Shown: piece by piece, positions 5,119-5,192 of the stretch | How the letters are laid out: the number at the start of each line of letters is the position of its first letter | How positions within the stretch are numbered: the stretch's first letter is position 1 | The notes under the pieces: generated by a model | Databases searched by the model: none | What the model saw: only the letters and a program-made list of their open reading frames with translations | What the model was told of the DNA's origin: nothing | NCBI GenBank assembly: GCA_964556075.1 | Contig: CAZKUV010000049.1 | Span: 1 to 5,192, forward strand | Direction of reading: 5' to 3' | DNA length: 5,192 bases | DNA from: JAUIHN01 sp964556075 | GTDB lineage: Bacteria > Patescibacteriota > Saccharimonadia > Saccharimonadales > Saccharimonadaceae | Made by a program: the position numbers and the translations under genes

Positions 5119-5192
5119 GTGCTCTATATAACATAATTCTACCGAGAACTCGGCCAGACGTAAAACCGGTTACACGCGGTGTACGATTTGAG

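Larger units (their letters stand above)
4575..5192. other. Long stretch without a convincing gene
   Basis: No open frame of useful length with protein-like content is seen on either strand over about 600 bp. I looked for tRNA T-arm signatures, tmRNA, SRP and RNase P core motifs and regularly spaced repeats, and found none. The stretch is AT-rich, especially after 5050. It holds several short palindromes: GAGAATTCTC at 4796-4805, GACTAGTC at 4943-4950, ATTATATAAT at 5109-5118. It also holds an isolated TTGACA (4832-4837) without a matching -10, a 29-codon minus-strand ORF with a good Shine-Dalgarno (4945-5034), and a promoter-like cluster at 5058-5118. It may be decayed sequence, an unrecognised RNA, or control DNA for a gene beyond the right edge. 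Confidence 0.6.

Noticed and set aside
4575..5192. Search for tRNA, tmRNA, SRP RNA, RNase P RNA and CRISPR repeats.
   Set aside because: No T-arm GTTCRA with matching acceptor arms, no core motifs of the other RNAs, and no regularly spaced direct repeats were seen on either strand.

Overview
The window looks like a piece of a bacterial metagenome scaffold (it contains a 10-N gap) carrying the 3' end of a str-type translation operon, followed by unrelated, poorly characterised DNA. Sequence features recalled from the EF-G and EF-Tu families suggest a Candidate Phyla Radiation / Patescibacteria organism, most likely Saccharibacteria-like. These are the EF-Tu N-terminus MADFDRSKPHVNVGTMG, the EF-G stretch FINKINQTGGDF and the EF-G stretch ITGGDGRGV. 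This placement is from memory of family sequences and is moderate in confidence. The genes read with a normal code (TAG, TAA and TGA all act as stops, no in-frame TGA), so the recoded SR1/Gracilibacteria lineages are unlikely.

Layout. Positions 1-1842 hold the last 613 codons of fusA (elongation factor G), cut by the window edge just inside the DTPGH motif. A 103-bp spacer follows, with a good sigma70-type promoter, a leader hairpin and a possible 12-codon leader ORF. Then comes complete tuf (EF-Tu, 1946-3127), closed by a very strong rho-independent terminator (3149-3187). Convergent to tuf lies a minus-strand gene (3249-4103) for an eight-helix membrane protein with a GEEISWGQR motif; the N gap falls inside it. 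Divergent from that gene is a small plus-strand membrane-protein ORF (4260-4526, or 4218 with a TTG start), followed by a GC-rich hairpin. The last ~600 bp have no convincing gene. They end in an AT-rich block with two overlapping promoter-like elements and an inverted repeat, probably the control region of a gene beyond the right edge.

How it fits together. EF-G and EF-Tu are the two elongation GTPases that alternate on the ribosome; tuf can be driven both by readthrough from the upstream operon and by its own promoter. The terminator isolates this essential block from the downstream DNA, which looks like accessory sequence: membrane proteins of unknown function, varying base composition and long non-coding stretches.

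The most interesting observation is that this EF-G departs from the normal guanine-recognition motifs: G4 is NKIN instead of NKxD, and the G5 SA(x)K-type motif is missing, while the EF-Tu next door keeps NKMD. I found no CRISPR array, tRNA, rRNA, transposase or clearly new multi-gene system.
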